Source of the DNA: Pseudomonas putida
GTDB lineage: Bacteria > Pseudomonadota > Gammaproteobacteria > Pseudomonadales > Pseudomonadaceae
DNA: 64,000 nucleotides
Reading direction: 5' to 3'
NCBI RefSeq assembly: GCF_028682635.1
Contig: NZ_JANHLK010000020.1
Location: 1-64,000 of the forward strand
Below, in pieces: positions 7,839-15,713 of this stretch; positions within the stretch are counted from its first letter, which is position 1, and the number at the start of each line of letters is the position of its first letter. The notes under the pieces were generated by a model. It made no database searches, was not told where the DNA came from, and worked only from the letters and a program-made list of their open reading frames with translations. Position numbers and translations under genes: made by a program.

Positions 7839-9542
7839 ATGACCACGCAAAGAATGTCTACACAAAAATACGACTACATCATCATTGGCGCAGGCTCGGC
7901 AGGTTGTGTGTTGGCCAACCGCCTGAGCGAAGACCCGGCCACCTCGGTGCTGGTCCTGGAGTTCGGCGGCAGTGACAAGAGCGTAGTGATCCAGATGCCC
8001 AGCGCATTCTCGATCCCGATGAACACCAAAAAGTACAACTGGCGCTACGAAACCGAGCCGGAAACCTACCTCAACGGCCGGCGCATCCACTGCCCACGGG
8101 GCAAGGTGCTGGGTGGTTCCTCGTCGATCAACGGCCTGGTGTACATCCGCGGCCACGCCCTGGATTTCGACGAATGGGAATCCCTTGGCGCCCAGGGCTG
8201 GGGCTACAAGCATTGCCTGCCGTACTTCAAGCGTGCCGAAAGCTACGAGTCCGGCGGCGACAGCTATCGCGGGCAGACCGGGCCGCTGCACACCACCAAC
8301 GGCAACAACATGAAGAACCCGTTGTACGGGGCCTGGGTCGAAGCCGGTGCCGAGGCGGGCTACATCAAGACCGAAGACTGCAACGGCTACATGCAGGAAG
8401 GTTTCGGCGCGATGCACATGACCGTGAAGAACGGCGTGCGCTGTTCCACCGCCAACGCCTATCTGCGCCCGGCCATGGGCCGTCCGAACCTGACGGTGAT
8501 CACCCATGCGATGACCCGCCAGGTCATCCTTGAAGGCAAGCGTGCGGTGGGGGTCATGTATGACCACGGGGGCCAGACCCACCAGGTGTACTGCAACCGC
8601 GAAGTGCTGATCGCGTCCGGGCCGATCAGTTCGCCGCACCTGCTGCAACGCTCGGGCATTGGCCCGGCCGCGGTCCTGCGCAAGGCCGGGATCGGCGTGC
8701 GCCATGACCTGCCGGGGGTAGGGGAGAACCTGCAGGACCACGCCGAGGTGTACATCCAGTTCGGCTGCAAGGAACCGGTGACCCTCAACAGCAAGATGGA
8801 CCCGCTGAGCAAACTGATGATCGGCCTGCGCTGGCTGCTGTTCAAGGACGGCCTGGGGGCCACCAACCACTTCGAGGCCGGTGGTTTCATCCGCTCCGAG
8901 AAGGGCCTGCGCTGGCCGGACATCCAGTTCCACTTCCTGCCGGCAGCGATGCGCTACGACGGCAACAAGCCGATCAAGGGCCACGGTTTCATGGTGCTCA
9001 CCGGTCCCAACAAACCGAAAAGCCGGGGTTATGTGCGGGTGCGTTCGGCCGACCCTTACGAGCATCCGGAAATCCGCTTCAACTACCTGGAGCGCGAAGA
9101 GGACCGCGAAGGCTTCCGCCGCTGCATCCGCCTGACCCGCGAGATCATCGGCCAGAAAGCCATGGACCGTTTCCGCGACGGCGAAATCGCCCCCGGCGCG
9201 CTGGTGACCAGTGACGAAGACCTCGATGCCTTTGTCCGTGACAACCTCGAAAGCACTTACCATCCGTGTGGCTCGTGCCGCATGGGCGAGGACGACATGG
9301 CGGTGGTGGACTCCGAACTGCGGGTGCATGGCATCCAGGGGTTGCGGGTGATCGACTCCTCGGTGTTCCCGACCGAGCCGAACGGCAACCTCAATGCGCC
9401 GACCATCATGCTCGCCGAGCGGGCTTCGGATCTGGTGCGTGGGGTGAATATGTTGCCGGCGGCGGATGTGCCGGTGGGGCTGGTGGAGAACTGGGAAAAC
9501 AGCCAGCGCACGACATTGCCAGGGCGTAACGTGCGGGTCTAA
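7839..9542 (+). CDS. GMC-family FAD-dependent alcohol dehydrogenase (choline dehydrogenase-like)
   Basis: 567 residues. The FAD fold DYIIIGAGSAGCVLANRLSE is at the N-terminus, the GMC signature GKVLGGSSSINGLVYIRG is near 90, and the C-terminal active-site blocks YHPCGSCRMG and NGNLNAPTIM are present. It resembles BetA but is not in a bet operon: there is no betI or betB order and the partner dehydrogenase belongs to the ureohydrolase set. It probably oxidises a primary alcohol to an aldehyde. The start at 7839 lies two bases after the permease stop; an in-frame ATG at 7854 is also possible. Its last 135 bases are repeated downstream at 9661. Confidence 0.9.
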   Translation: MTTQRMSTQKYDYIIIGAGSAGCVLANRLSEDPATSVLVLEFGGSDKSVVIQMPSAFSIPMNTKKYNWRYETEPETYLNGRRIHCPRGKVLGGSSSINGLVYIRGHALDFDEWESLGAQGWGYKHCLPYFKRAESYESGGDSYRGQTGPLHTTNGNNMKNPLYGAWVEAGAEAGYIKTEDCNGYMQEGFGAMHMTVKNGVRCSTANAYLRPAMGRPNLTVITHAMTRQVILEGKRAVGVMYDHGGQTHQVYCNREVLIASGPISSPHLLQRSGIGPAAVLRKAGIGVRHDLPGVGENLQDHAEVYIQFGCKEPVTLNSKMDPLSKLMIGLRWLLFKDGLGATNHFEAGGFIRSEKGLRWPDIQFHFLPAAMRYDGNKPIKGHGFMVLTGPNKPKSRGYVRVRSADPYEHPEIRFNYLEREEDREGFRRCIRLTREIIGQKAMDRFRDGEIAPGALVTSDEDLDAFVRDNLESTYHPCGSCRMGEDDMAVVDSELRVHGIQGLRVIDSSVFPTEPNGNLNAPTIMLAERASDLVRGVNMLPAADVPVGLVENWENSQRTTLPGRNVRV

Positions 9543-9560
9543 CTGCGATCCACGATCCAT

Positions 9561-9650
9561 TGTGGGAGCGGGCTTGCTCGCGAAGGCGGAGTGTCAATCA
9601 ATACATGTGTCGACTGTCACTCTGCTTTCGCGAGCAAGCCCGCTCCCACA
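9561..9650. repeat. REP pair (BIME)
   Basis: TGTGGGAGCGGGCTTGCTCG and inverted CGAGCAAGCCCGCTCCCACA arms flank a 40-base centre. It sits exactly between the GMC gene and the duplicated GMC tail. Confidence 0.9.
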
Positions 9651-9660
9651 AAGGTTGCGC

Positions 9661-9795
9661 ATGCTTGCCGAGCGGGCTTCGGATCTGGTGCGTGGGGTGA
9701 ATATGTTGCCAGCGGCGGATGTGCCGGTGGGGCTGGTGGAGAACTGGGAAAACAGCCAGCGCACGACATTGCCGGGGCGTAACGTGCGGGTCTAA
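9661..9795 (+). pseudogene. Duplicated 3' end of the GMC dehydrogenase gene
   Basis: Bases 9661-9821 repeat 9408-9568 with only four mismatches over 161 bases. The copy covers the last 44 codons of the GMC gene, its stop and 26 bases beyond, up to the first bases of the next REP. It begins at an internal ATG codon (MLAERASDLVRGVN) without a ribosome site. It is a fragment produced by a REP-flanked duplication and probably has no protein product. Confidence 0.9.
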
Positions 9796-9813
9796 CTGCG
9801 ATCCGCGATCCAT

Positions 9814-9903
9814 TGTGGGAGCCAGCCTGCTGGCGATGAGGCCTTCAGGTTCAACAGTGATGTTGACTGACAGTCCGCTATCGCCAGCAGGCTGGCTCCC
9901 ACA
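9814..9903. repeat. REP pair (BIME)
   Basis: TGTGGGAGCCAGCCTGCTGG and inverted CCAGCAGGCTGGCTCCCACA arms. Its outer bases are shared with the preceding 161-base duplication, so the duplicated unit ends inside the REP. Confidence 0.9.
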
Positions 9904-9981
9904 GGAGGCGCGGTGCTTTCAGGAATTTTTTCGTTGTGGTTGCTAGGCTGTAGATCCTTGAGACCGCAATGGAGCACCCTC

Positions 9982-10437
9982 ATGCCTATCCTGGCCCTGC
10001 GCGCAGACGCCTCGCACATCGAAAAAATCGCCCCCTTGTTCGACGCCTATCGCGGCTTCTACGGCCAGCCGTCGAACCTGCCACAGTCGCGCAACTTCAT
10101 CGCCGAACGCATCGCCCGTGACGAGTCGGTGATCTTTCTCGCCGAGGATACCGACGGCGAAACCCTGGGTTTCGTGCAGATGTTCCCGACCTTTTCCTCC
10201 ATCGACGCACACCGCACCTGGCTGCTCGGCGACCTGTTCACGACGCCCGCCGCCCGGGGCAAAGGGGTTGGCACGCTGCTGATGAACACCGCCCGCGACT
10301 TTGCCCGGTTGATGGGCGCCAAGGGCATGACCCTGGAAACCGCCACCGACAACTTCAGTGCCCAGCGTCTGTATGAGTCCCTGGGTTACGTGCGCGATTC
10401 GGGCTACTACACCTACTGCCTGGACTTGCAGCGTTGA
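9982..10437 (+). CDS. GNAT-family N-acetyltransferase
   Basis: 151 residues. The acetyl-CoA binding motif A is seen as LGDLFTTPAARGKGVGTLLMN (about 75-95), followed by the LYESLGYVRDSGYYTY end typical of GNAT proteins. The substrate is unknown. ATG at 9982 is preceded by GGAG at 9971; upstream in-frame codons overlap the REP region and are not believed. It is a single gene, convergent with the DUF2092 pair. Confidence 0.88.
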   Translation: MPILALRADASHIEKIAPLFDAYRGFYGQPSNLPQSRNFIAERIARDESVIFLAEDTDGETLGFVQMFPTFSSIDAHRTWLLGDLFTTPAARGKGVGTLLMNTARDFARLMGAKGMTLETATDNFSAQRLYESLGYVRDSGYYTYCLDLQR

Positions 10438-10452
10438 TCGTTTTTCAAGCTG

Positions 10453-10644
10453 TCAATCGCGCCGCGCCGATCGCCTCGCGACGCCGGCAACACTGACCGG
10501 CGTCAGTGGACGCCCGACCACCGCCTCGGCTTGAGGAATAACACTGTGCACGCCTGGGATCGACAAGGTTTCTCCAAGCTCCAGCGCGCACACCGCTACC
10601 AATCCCATCAGCAGGAAGCCGCAGGATTTGATCAAGAGGTTCAT
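10453..10644 (-). CDS. Small membrane or exported protein, coupled to the DUF2092 gene
   Basis: 63 residues with one hydrophobic N-terminal segment (about 3-22) and a basic tail SARRD. It starts inside the stop of the upstream gene (ATGA overlap), so translation is probably coupled. It contains the phrase LELGETLSIPGVHSVIPQAEAVVGRPLTPVSVAGVARRS in effect from 21 on, which I do not recognise as a named domain. Function unknown; the coupling suggests it works with the DUF2092 protein in the envelope. Confidence 0.65.
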   Translation of the reverse strand: MNLLIKSCGFLLMGLVAVCALELGETLSIPGVHSVIPQAEAVVGRPLTPVSVAGVARRSARRD

Positions 10645-11426
10645 TTGGTTTTTCCTCGCACAAAGTTGCTGGGCAGGTCCTCGGCGTTAGGCAAGTCTTT
10701 CAGATCGATTTTCTGGGCATTGGTCGAGTTGTTGAAGGCGAAATCATCAGCCGGTGCGGCATCGCCACTTTTAAAGTCGCTGAGCTGAATGCTGTACTGC
10801 GGACTGCCGGCAATGGTTTTTGAAGTGATGGAATAACGGCAAGGGTAGGGATTGTCGCCCTGGGCGATCCAGATCTGCCAATCAACTTCTTTCTTCCTGA
10901 AAGCCAGGTGATCGCATTCGGTACCGCCGATAACGCCACTGCCCAGATCCTTGATGTCGGTCACGCCGGCCATCAATTGATCCTGGGGATTGGACATGAA
11001 CAGGTCTGCGCCGGGAAGCGGCCGGTTGTATTTATCCCGTAGCGTATCGAGCAGATGATCCAGCGTGCCCGGGACTTCGACCTGGGTGTAGATGTTCTTG
11101 CCTTTGCCCAACAGGGTCAGGGTCTTGCCATCAAACACCATCTCCAGGTCGGCAAAACCACTGGCGCGGGTACTGCGCAACTTGTCAGGCCGGGTGATGG
11201 CGACTGTACCGGAGCCTGCCAGTGCCAGTCGTTGCTTATCTTTGGTGACCACTTCAAGGATGGTGTCGTAGTTGAACGATATATTTTTTTGCGCTGACAT
11301 ATAGTCGGACATCTTCTTGAGCAGCGTCTTGGCATAGGCTTCATCGGCCTGTGCTGTTGGTGTACTCAATCCGATGGTCAGGGCAAGAACTGCTCCAGTG
11401 ATGCGGGTGACAGAGATGTTTTCCAT
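10641..11426 (-). CDS. DUF2092 periplasmic protein
   Basis: 261 residues with a cleavable signal peptide (about 1-27, ending TAQA). The body has the LolA-like layout of DUF2092 proteins: TLLKKMSDYMSAQKNISF near the start, then a fold that reads F-DGKTLTLLGKGKNIY and DWQIWIAQGDNPYPCRYSIT. Proteins of this family are thought to be periplasmic lipid-binding-like folds; the role is unknown. It is the first gene of a two-gene operon with 10453-10644. Confidence 0.8.
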   Translation of the reverse strand: MENISVTRITGAVLALTIGLSTPTAQADEAYAKTLLKKMSDYMSAQKNISFNYDTILEVVTKDKQRLALAGSGTVAITRPDKLRSTRASGFADLEMVFDGKTLTLLGKGKNIYTQVEVPGTLDHLLDTLRDKYNRPLPGADLFMSNPQDQLMAGVTDIKDLGSGVIGGTECDHLAFRKKEVDWQIWIAQGDNPYPCRYSITSKTIAGSPQYSIQLSDFKSGDAAPADDFAFNNSTNAQKIDLKDLPNAEDLPSNFVRGKTK

Positions 11427-11561
11427 GGGAGGTCACCGCGGTAAGAATGCCGGGTTGGCAATGCGGACTTATAAAGTTAGTCCTACCAATGGCAACTCGC
11501 CCTGTATTGGCTGACCATTCATCTGACGTTTTATTGCGCAGTGACAGCCCATGTTCGAGAA

Positions 11562-11592
11562 ATAAAAAATGCCGCCCGACAGGCGACATTTT
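11562..11592 (-). terminator. Rho-independent terminator of the NIPSNAP gene
   Basis: On the minus strand AATGTCGCC pairs with GGCGGCATT around a short loop and is followed by TTTTTTATT. It lies just after the stop of the gene at 11614. Confidence 0.75.
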
Positions 11593-11613
11593 CGTTGACT
11601 ACGATCAAGCGGT

Positions 11614-11931
11614 TTACTGTTTCGGCTCACCGAACACGGGCCGGAAGAAGGAGCGTTCATAACTGAGGATGCAGCGGGTTTCTTCCGCGTACTTGAAGGC
11701 GGCGATACATTCAGCGTCGTTCATCGACTCTTGGCGATAGGTTTCGTAGGCCGCCAGGCTTGGGAAAGTGAACATCGCCAGAGCAATGTTATTGGCACCC
11801 TCGGACGGCAGGAAGTAGCCGTGATGCTGGCCGCCAAATTTCTCCACCAGTGGAATCCACAGTTTGCCGTAGTGTTCGAATGCGTCGAGCTTGTACGGGT
11901 CCAGCACATATTTCAGGTAGCAGGTGACCAT
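11614..11931 (-). CDS. NIPSNAP family protein
   Basis: 105 residues. The pattern MVTCYLKYVLDPYKLDAFEHYGKLWIPLVEKFGGQHHGYFLP followed in short blocks by AMFTFPSLAAYETYR and C-terminal RSFFRPV is that of NIPSNAP domains, a ferredoxin-like dimeric alpha/beta-barrel fold. Bacterial members have no settled function; some are linked to small-molecule turnover. It forms a single transcription unit with its own terminator. Confidence 0.85.
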   Translation of the reverse strand: MVTCYLKYVLDPYKLDAFEHYGKLWIPLVEKFGGQHHGYFLPSEGANNIALAMFTFPSLAAYETYRQESMNDAECIAAFKYAEETRCILSYERSFFRPVFGEPKQ

Positions 11932-12017
11932 CTTTTTTCTCGCTGACTAAGTTTATGAAGTGCTCGCCGCCGATGGTAGACAACAGGCCTGGTGGACGCC
12001 ATGGCGCAGAGCGATTT

Positions 12018-12043
12018 TGTGGGAGCTGGCCTGCCGGCGATGG
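12018..12043. repeat. Single REP element
   Basis: TGTGGGAGCTGGCCTGCCGG without an inverted partner nearby. It lies between the NIPSNAP promoter region and the end of the LysR gene. Confidence 0.6.
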
Positions 12044-12065
12044 CGGCCTGACAGACGACCTGATC

Positions 12066-12971
12066 TCAAGAGAACACATTCCCCCGTGCGGTACGGGCAA
12101 ACTCGATGAAAGCCTTGAGCGCTGCGGGCACATGTCGTCGGCTTGGGTAGTACAGATGCAGGCCGGGGTAGTAGGGGCACCAGTCACCCAGCACCTGAAC
12201 CAGGCTGCCGTCGGCGATCTGCGTCTTGACCATGTCCTCGAAGACGTAAGCCATGCCGACACCCTGCAACGCCGGGCCGACCATCAGGCTCACGTCGCCC
12301 AGGGTCAGCGGGCCGTCCACCTCGATTTCCTGGGTGATCCCGCCACGTTCGAACTCCCAGCGATACAAGGTGCCACTGGGGAAGCGATGGCGGATGCACG
12401 GCAGGCCATGCAGGTCTTCGGGTTTCTGTGGAACGGGATGCTTGCGGAAAAATTCCGCGGAGCCCACGACCACGGAGCGCAGGGTGCTGCCAATCGGCAG
12501 GGAGACCATGTCCGCCTCCAACCGAATACCGAAGCGCACTCCGGCGTCAAAGCCCTGAGCCACCACATCGACCAGCGCGTCGTCTGTCACGATCTCCAGT
12601 TTCACGTCCGGATAGGCTTCCAGGAACCGGCCGGCCATTGGCAGCAGCACCAGTTCGGCGGCCTGGCGACCCGCGGTGATTCTCAGGTTGCCCGAGGGTT
12701 TTTCGCGAAAATGGTTCAGGTCTTCCAGGGCATCGTCGATATCGCGAAAGGCCGGTTTCAATCGTGCAAAGAGACGCTCGCCGGCCTCGGTCAGGCCGAC
12801 GCTGCGGGTGGTGCGGTTGAATAGCCGCACGCCAAGCCGGTTCTCCAGGGTGCGCACCGCATGGCTCAGCGCAGAAGGGGTCAGCCCCAGTTCCACCGCC
12901 GCACGGCTGAAGTTCAGGTGGTTGGCCACGCACAGGAAGGTCGAGAGATCTGCCGCCGAAGGGGCCTTCAT
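12066..12971 (-). CDS. LysR-type transcriptional regulator
   Basis: 301 residues. The helix-turn-helix FLCVANHLNFSRAAVELGL...SALSHAVRTLENRLGVRLFNRTTRSV is of the common PecT/DsdC-like LysR group. It is divergent from the short-chain dehydrogenase at 13102 and most likely regulates it. A T-N11-A palindrome lies three bases upstream of its start codon, suggesting autoregulation. The ligand is unknown. Confidence 0.88.
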   Translation of the reverse strand: MKAPSAADLSTFLCVANHLNFSRAAVELGLTPSALSHAVRTLENRLGVRLFNRTTRSVGLTEAGERLFARLKPAFRDIDDALEDLNHFREKPSGNLRITAGRQAAELVLLPMAGRFLEAYPDVKLEIVTDDALVDVVAQGFDAGVRFGIRLEADMVSLPIGSTLRSVVVGSAEFFRKHPVPQKPEDLHGLPCIRHRFPSGTLYRWEFERGGITQEIEVDGPLTLGDVSLMVGPALQGVGMAYVFEDMVKTQIADGSLVQVLGDWCPYYPGLHLYYPSRRHVPAALKAFIEFARTARGNVFS

Positions 12972-12973
12972 AT

Positions 12974-12988
12974 GTGAATACCGTTCAC
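12974..12988. promoter_or_regulatory. LysR-type operator
   Basis: GTGAATACCGTTCAC has perfect 5-base arms around 5 bases and the T-N11-A spacing. It lies immediately upstream of the LysR ATG and 113 bases before the SDR start. Confidence 0.6.
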
Positions 12989-13101
12989 AAAGTCATGCAA
13001 AATTACTGGGATTATCACATCAGTAATGCAGAATTAAAGTTGCGTCAACTCATCAAGAAGGCCCGACAATAACGTTCGGGTCGCTGCCAGGAGGAGTTGA
13101 A

Positions 13102-13932
13102 ATGCGTACTTGGTTCATTACTGGGGCTTCCCGTGGTTTTGGTACTCTCATCGCAGATCGTGCTCTGCGTGCCGGCGACGCGGTCATTGCCACCGCCCGT
13201 AAACCCGAAGAAATCATCGCCAGACTCGGCGATCATCCAAACCTGCTGGCCGTGCGTCTGGACGTGACCCGCGAAGCAGAAGCGCATCAGGCCGTGGCAG
13301 AAGGCATCAAGCGTTTCGGCCGAATCGACGTGCTGATCAACAATGCCGGATTCGGTGTGCTGGGCGCGGTGGAGGAAACCAGTGCGAGCGAGACCGAGCG
13401 CCTATTCGCCACCAACGTCTTCGGCGTACTCAACGTGACCCGCGCGGTGCTGCCGCACATGCGTCGCCAACGCGGCGGGCATGTCATCAACATTTCCTCC
13501 ATCGGCGGCTACCAGGCCTACATGGGCTGGGGCGTCTACGGTTCCACCAAGTTCGCGGTGGAAGGCATCAGCGAGGCGCTGCACCAGGAACTGGCGCCGC
13601 TGGGCATCCACGCCACGGTGGTGGAACCGGGCTTCTTCCGCACCGACTTCCTCGACGAGCAGTCGTTGGTGAAGACCGCGCTGGAACTGTCGGACTACGA
13701 CGACACCGTGGGCGCCATGCGCAAGCATGCCGAGGCCGCCAACCACGCCCAGCCGGGTGACCCGGTGAAATTCGCCGAGGCCATGCTCGCTCTGGTCAAT
13801 GCGCCGAAACCGCCGCAACGGCTGGCGCTGGGCAGCGATACCATCGCGCGCATAGCGGCGAAAAACCGCTTTGTCGCCCAGGAACTGGCCGAGTGGAACG
13901 AGCTGGCGCTGTCCACCGATTTCAAGGACTGA
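13102..13932 (+). CDS. Short-chain dehydrogenase/reductase
   Basis: 276 residues. NAD(P)-binding TGASRGFG (8-15), NNAG near 85, the catalytic Ser in ISSIGGYQAY and the YxxxK pair in YGSTKFAVEG are all there. It belongs to the large group of SDRs often found beside a divergent LysR gene; substrates cannot be inferred. GGAGTTGAA before the ATG is a good ribosome site. A REP-like hairpin with a T-run follows the stop and should end transcription. Confidence 0.9.
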   Translation: MRTWFITGASRGFGTLIADRALRAGDAVIATARKPEEIIARLGDHPNLLAVRLDVTREAEAHQAVAEGIKRFGRIDVLINNAGFGVLGAVEETSASETERLFATNVFGVLNVTRAVLPHMRRQRGGHVINISSIGGYQAYMGWGVYGSTKFAVEGISEALHQELAPLGIHATVVEPGFFRTDFLDEQSLVKTALELSDYDDTVGAMRKHAEAANHAQPGDPVKFAEAMLALVNAPKPPQRLALGSDTIARIAAKNRFVAQELAEWNELALSTDFKD

Positions 13933-13944
13933 CTCAGGTGAAAC

Positions 13945-13981
13945 CCTGTAGGAGCCAGCAAGCCGGCTCCTACAGGTTTTT
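13945..13981 (+). terminator. Terminator made from a REP-type hairpin
   Basis: CCTGTAGGAGCC pairs perfectly with GGCTCCTACAGG across an 8-base loop and is followed by TTTTT. It ends the SDR gene and faces the repeat gene at 13984. Confidence 0.8.
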
Positions 13982-13983
13982 GA

Positions 13984-14340
13984 TCAGCGGCATTCCATAC
14001 AGAAATAGGGCATGACGTCGGAGCTGGCATCGTAGCCATTGCTGCCATCTGCGTAATGGTTCTGCCGTAACCGGTCAGAGCCGCCTTCTGCAACCCGAGT
14101 ACCGCGCATCGAGTTGTAACCGCCCGCGGCAACGCTGTTTTGCTTCAGCCGGTCGGAACCGTCCGATGCCAGTAGCCGCTCTCTCAAACGATCGGCACCA
14201 CCCTCGGCCAGTTGCCGTTCCTTCAGACGATCAGCGCCACCTTCAGCGACCTGATCCTGCTTGAGGCGCTCCGCCCCGTCGGCGGCCAGTTGTCTTTCCT
14301 TGATGCGGTCGGTGGCGCCTTCTTGGCGCCTTATACGCAA
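13984..14340 (-). CDS. 13-residue-repeat protein, probably lacking its 5' end
   Basis: 118 codons holding about seven 13-residue repeats of the form AEGGADRLKERQL, then a distinct end ASSDVMPYFCMECR. It is a diverged relative of the two secreted repeat proteins at 32715 and 44161. Unlike them it has no signal peptide and no ATG: the frame opens with TTG at 14340, 17 bases after the cupin stop, already inside a repeat. Either it is a headless remnant, or it is translated from a weak start in the cupin transcript. The intact repeats and C-terminal end argue that loss, if real, is recent. Confidence 0.55.
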   Translation of the reverse strand: MRIRRQEGATDRIKERQLAADGAERLKQDQVAEGGADRLKERQLAEGGADRLRERLLASDGSDRLKQNSVAAGGYNSMRGTRVAEGGSDRLRQNHYADGSNGYDASSDVMPYFCMECR

Positions 14341-14356
14341 GTATGACCAGCGACCG

Positions 14357-14758
14357 TCAATCGACCGGGAGGACCGGTGGCTTGCCCTGATCCTTCAACA
14401 GAAAGACGACGAATTTCGCCGGCTTGTCCTTGCTCGCATTACGGCCCACGGTGTGGATGTCATTGGGGCCTTCGTGGAAGCTTTGCCCGGGCATCAGCGT
14501 GACTTCCTTGCCACCCTTGACCCCCATGACGATCGAGCCTTCGAGCACATAGATGAAGCCGTGGGCGTCGTGCCGATGAACCGGGTCGGCACCGCCCGGC
14601 GGGTACTCGACGGTGAGCATCAGCACTTCCTTGCCGGGGTAATCGGGAAGCGCGGTGACAGATACCTCCTTGACGTCCGGGGGCGGTGCGTCGGCGGCCA
14701 GGACCTGGGGCGGCAGGGTGGACAGTGCAAGCAGGGCGAGGAGAACGTGGGTTCGCAT
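14357..14758 (-). CDS. Exported cupin-domain protein
   Basis: 133 residues with a signal peptide (about 1-21, cut after VLA). A single cupin barrel is shown by the metal-ligand block HRHDAHGFIYVLEG and the second motif PGQSFHEGPNDIH. The ligand set (H, H, and a later H) suits a mononuclear metal site. Small periplasmic cupins like this have no firm role. It lies 33 bases downstream of the NmrA-like gene and may share its transcript. Confidence 0.85.
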   Translation of the reverse strand: MRTHVLLALLALSTLPPQVLAADAPPPDVKEVSVTALPDYPGKEVLMLTVEYPPGGADPVHRHDAHGFIYVLEGSIVMGVKGGKEVTLMPGQSFHEGPNDIHTVGRNASKDKPAKFVVFLLKDQGKPPVLPVD

Positions 14759-14791
14759 GGGACGCTCCTGATGAAGTGGGCGGGCTGACTG

Positions 14792-15541
14792 TCAGGCGCC
14801 GGCGCTCTTGAGCCATTGATCGAAGTGAGTCTTGCCGACGATGGGATTGGCGCCCGGGGTCAGTGACTGGTCGTTGATGATCGCGCCGAAGTAGCCGGCG
14901 TTGTCGTCGGTAATCACTTCCCGCTGATCCTTGTTGTGTTGCAGCCAGGTCTTGGCGAACGAGACCAGCGGCTGCTTGTCTGGACCTGCCACTTCCGAGG
15001 TCTTGTTGGTGGGCGCCGCCACGGCAATCGTGGCCAGTGCCGAGGCCACGTCGGCCGAGGCGATCGGTTGCAGGGCGGCGGAAGTCAGGCGGATGCTGTC
15101 GCCTTGTGCACCGGATTGAGCAATGGCGCCGATGAACTCGAAAAACTGCGTGGCACGCAGGATCGAATAGGGCACGCCGGCTTTCTTGATCAATTCCTCC
15201 TGGGCCATCTTGGCGCGGAAGTAACCGCTTTCGAGCATCCGCTCGGTGCCCACCACCGAGAGTGCGACGTGGTGCTTGACCCCGGCGGCCTTCTCGGCAG
15301 CGGCGAGGTTGCGCGCGGATTTTTCGAAGAAATCGAGCACGGCGGCATCTTCGAACGAGGGCGAGTTGGCAACGTCGACCACCACGTCGGCGCCTTGCAG
15401 GGCAGCCTGCAAGCCTTCCCCGGTCACCGCGTTGACCCCCGATTTCGGCGAGGCGGGCAGGACATCATGCCCATCCTCGCGCAGCCGTTCGCAGAGCTGG
15501 GTGCCGATCAACCCGGTTCCGCCGATCACGACAATTTTCAT
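14792..15541 (-). CDS. NmrA-like NAD(P)-binding protein
   Basis: 249 residues. The Rossmann motif VVIGGTGLIGTQL (4-16) opens the protein, and the body follows the atypical SDR (NmrA/HSCARG) pattern with VVDVANSPSFED and HVALSVVGTER. No complete YxxxK active site is visible, so it may sense or bind NADPH rather than act as an enzyme. The ATG at 15541 has GGAGGCAAACATC in front; longer forms lack support. Confidence 0.85.
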   Translation of the reverse strand: MKIVVIGGTGLIGTQLCERLREDGHDVLPASPKSGVNAVTGEGLQAALQGADVVVDVANSPSFEDAAVLDFFEKSARNLAAAEKAAGVKHHVALSVVGTERMLESGYFRAKMAQEELIKKAGVPYSILRATQFFEFIGAIAQSGAQGDSIRLTSAALQPIASADVASALATIAVAAPTNKTSEVAGPDKQPLVSFAKTWLQHNKDQREVITDDNAGYFGAIINDQSLTPGANPIVGKTHFDQWLKSAGA

Positions 15542-15713
15542 GATGTTTGCCTCCGTCTGTTGGGTGTGCGTGAGCCTGGTGGAGATGGACTGACCTTCAA
15601 GTCTAGGCGGGGATAACAACGCGATGCATTGGCGGGATGGACGGCAGGCATTTATTTCGCAGGAAGCCGGATCATGATCAAATGGCGGCCATTTTTGCGT
15701 GGGTACTGGCTTG

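Noticed and set aside
7686..9560. 624-codon open frame on the minus strand opposite the GMC gene
   Set aside because: It mirrors the GMC dehydrogenase, whose motifs are complete. It is a high-GC shadow without domain or ribosome site.
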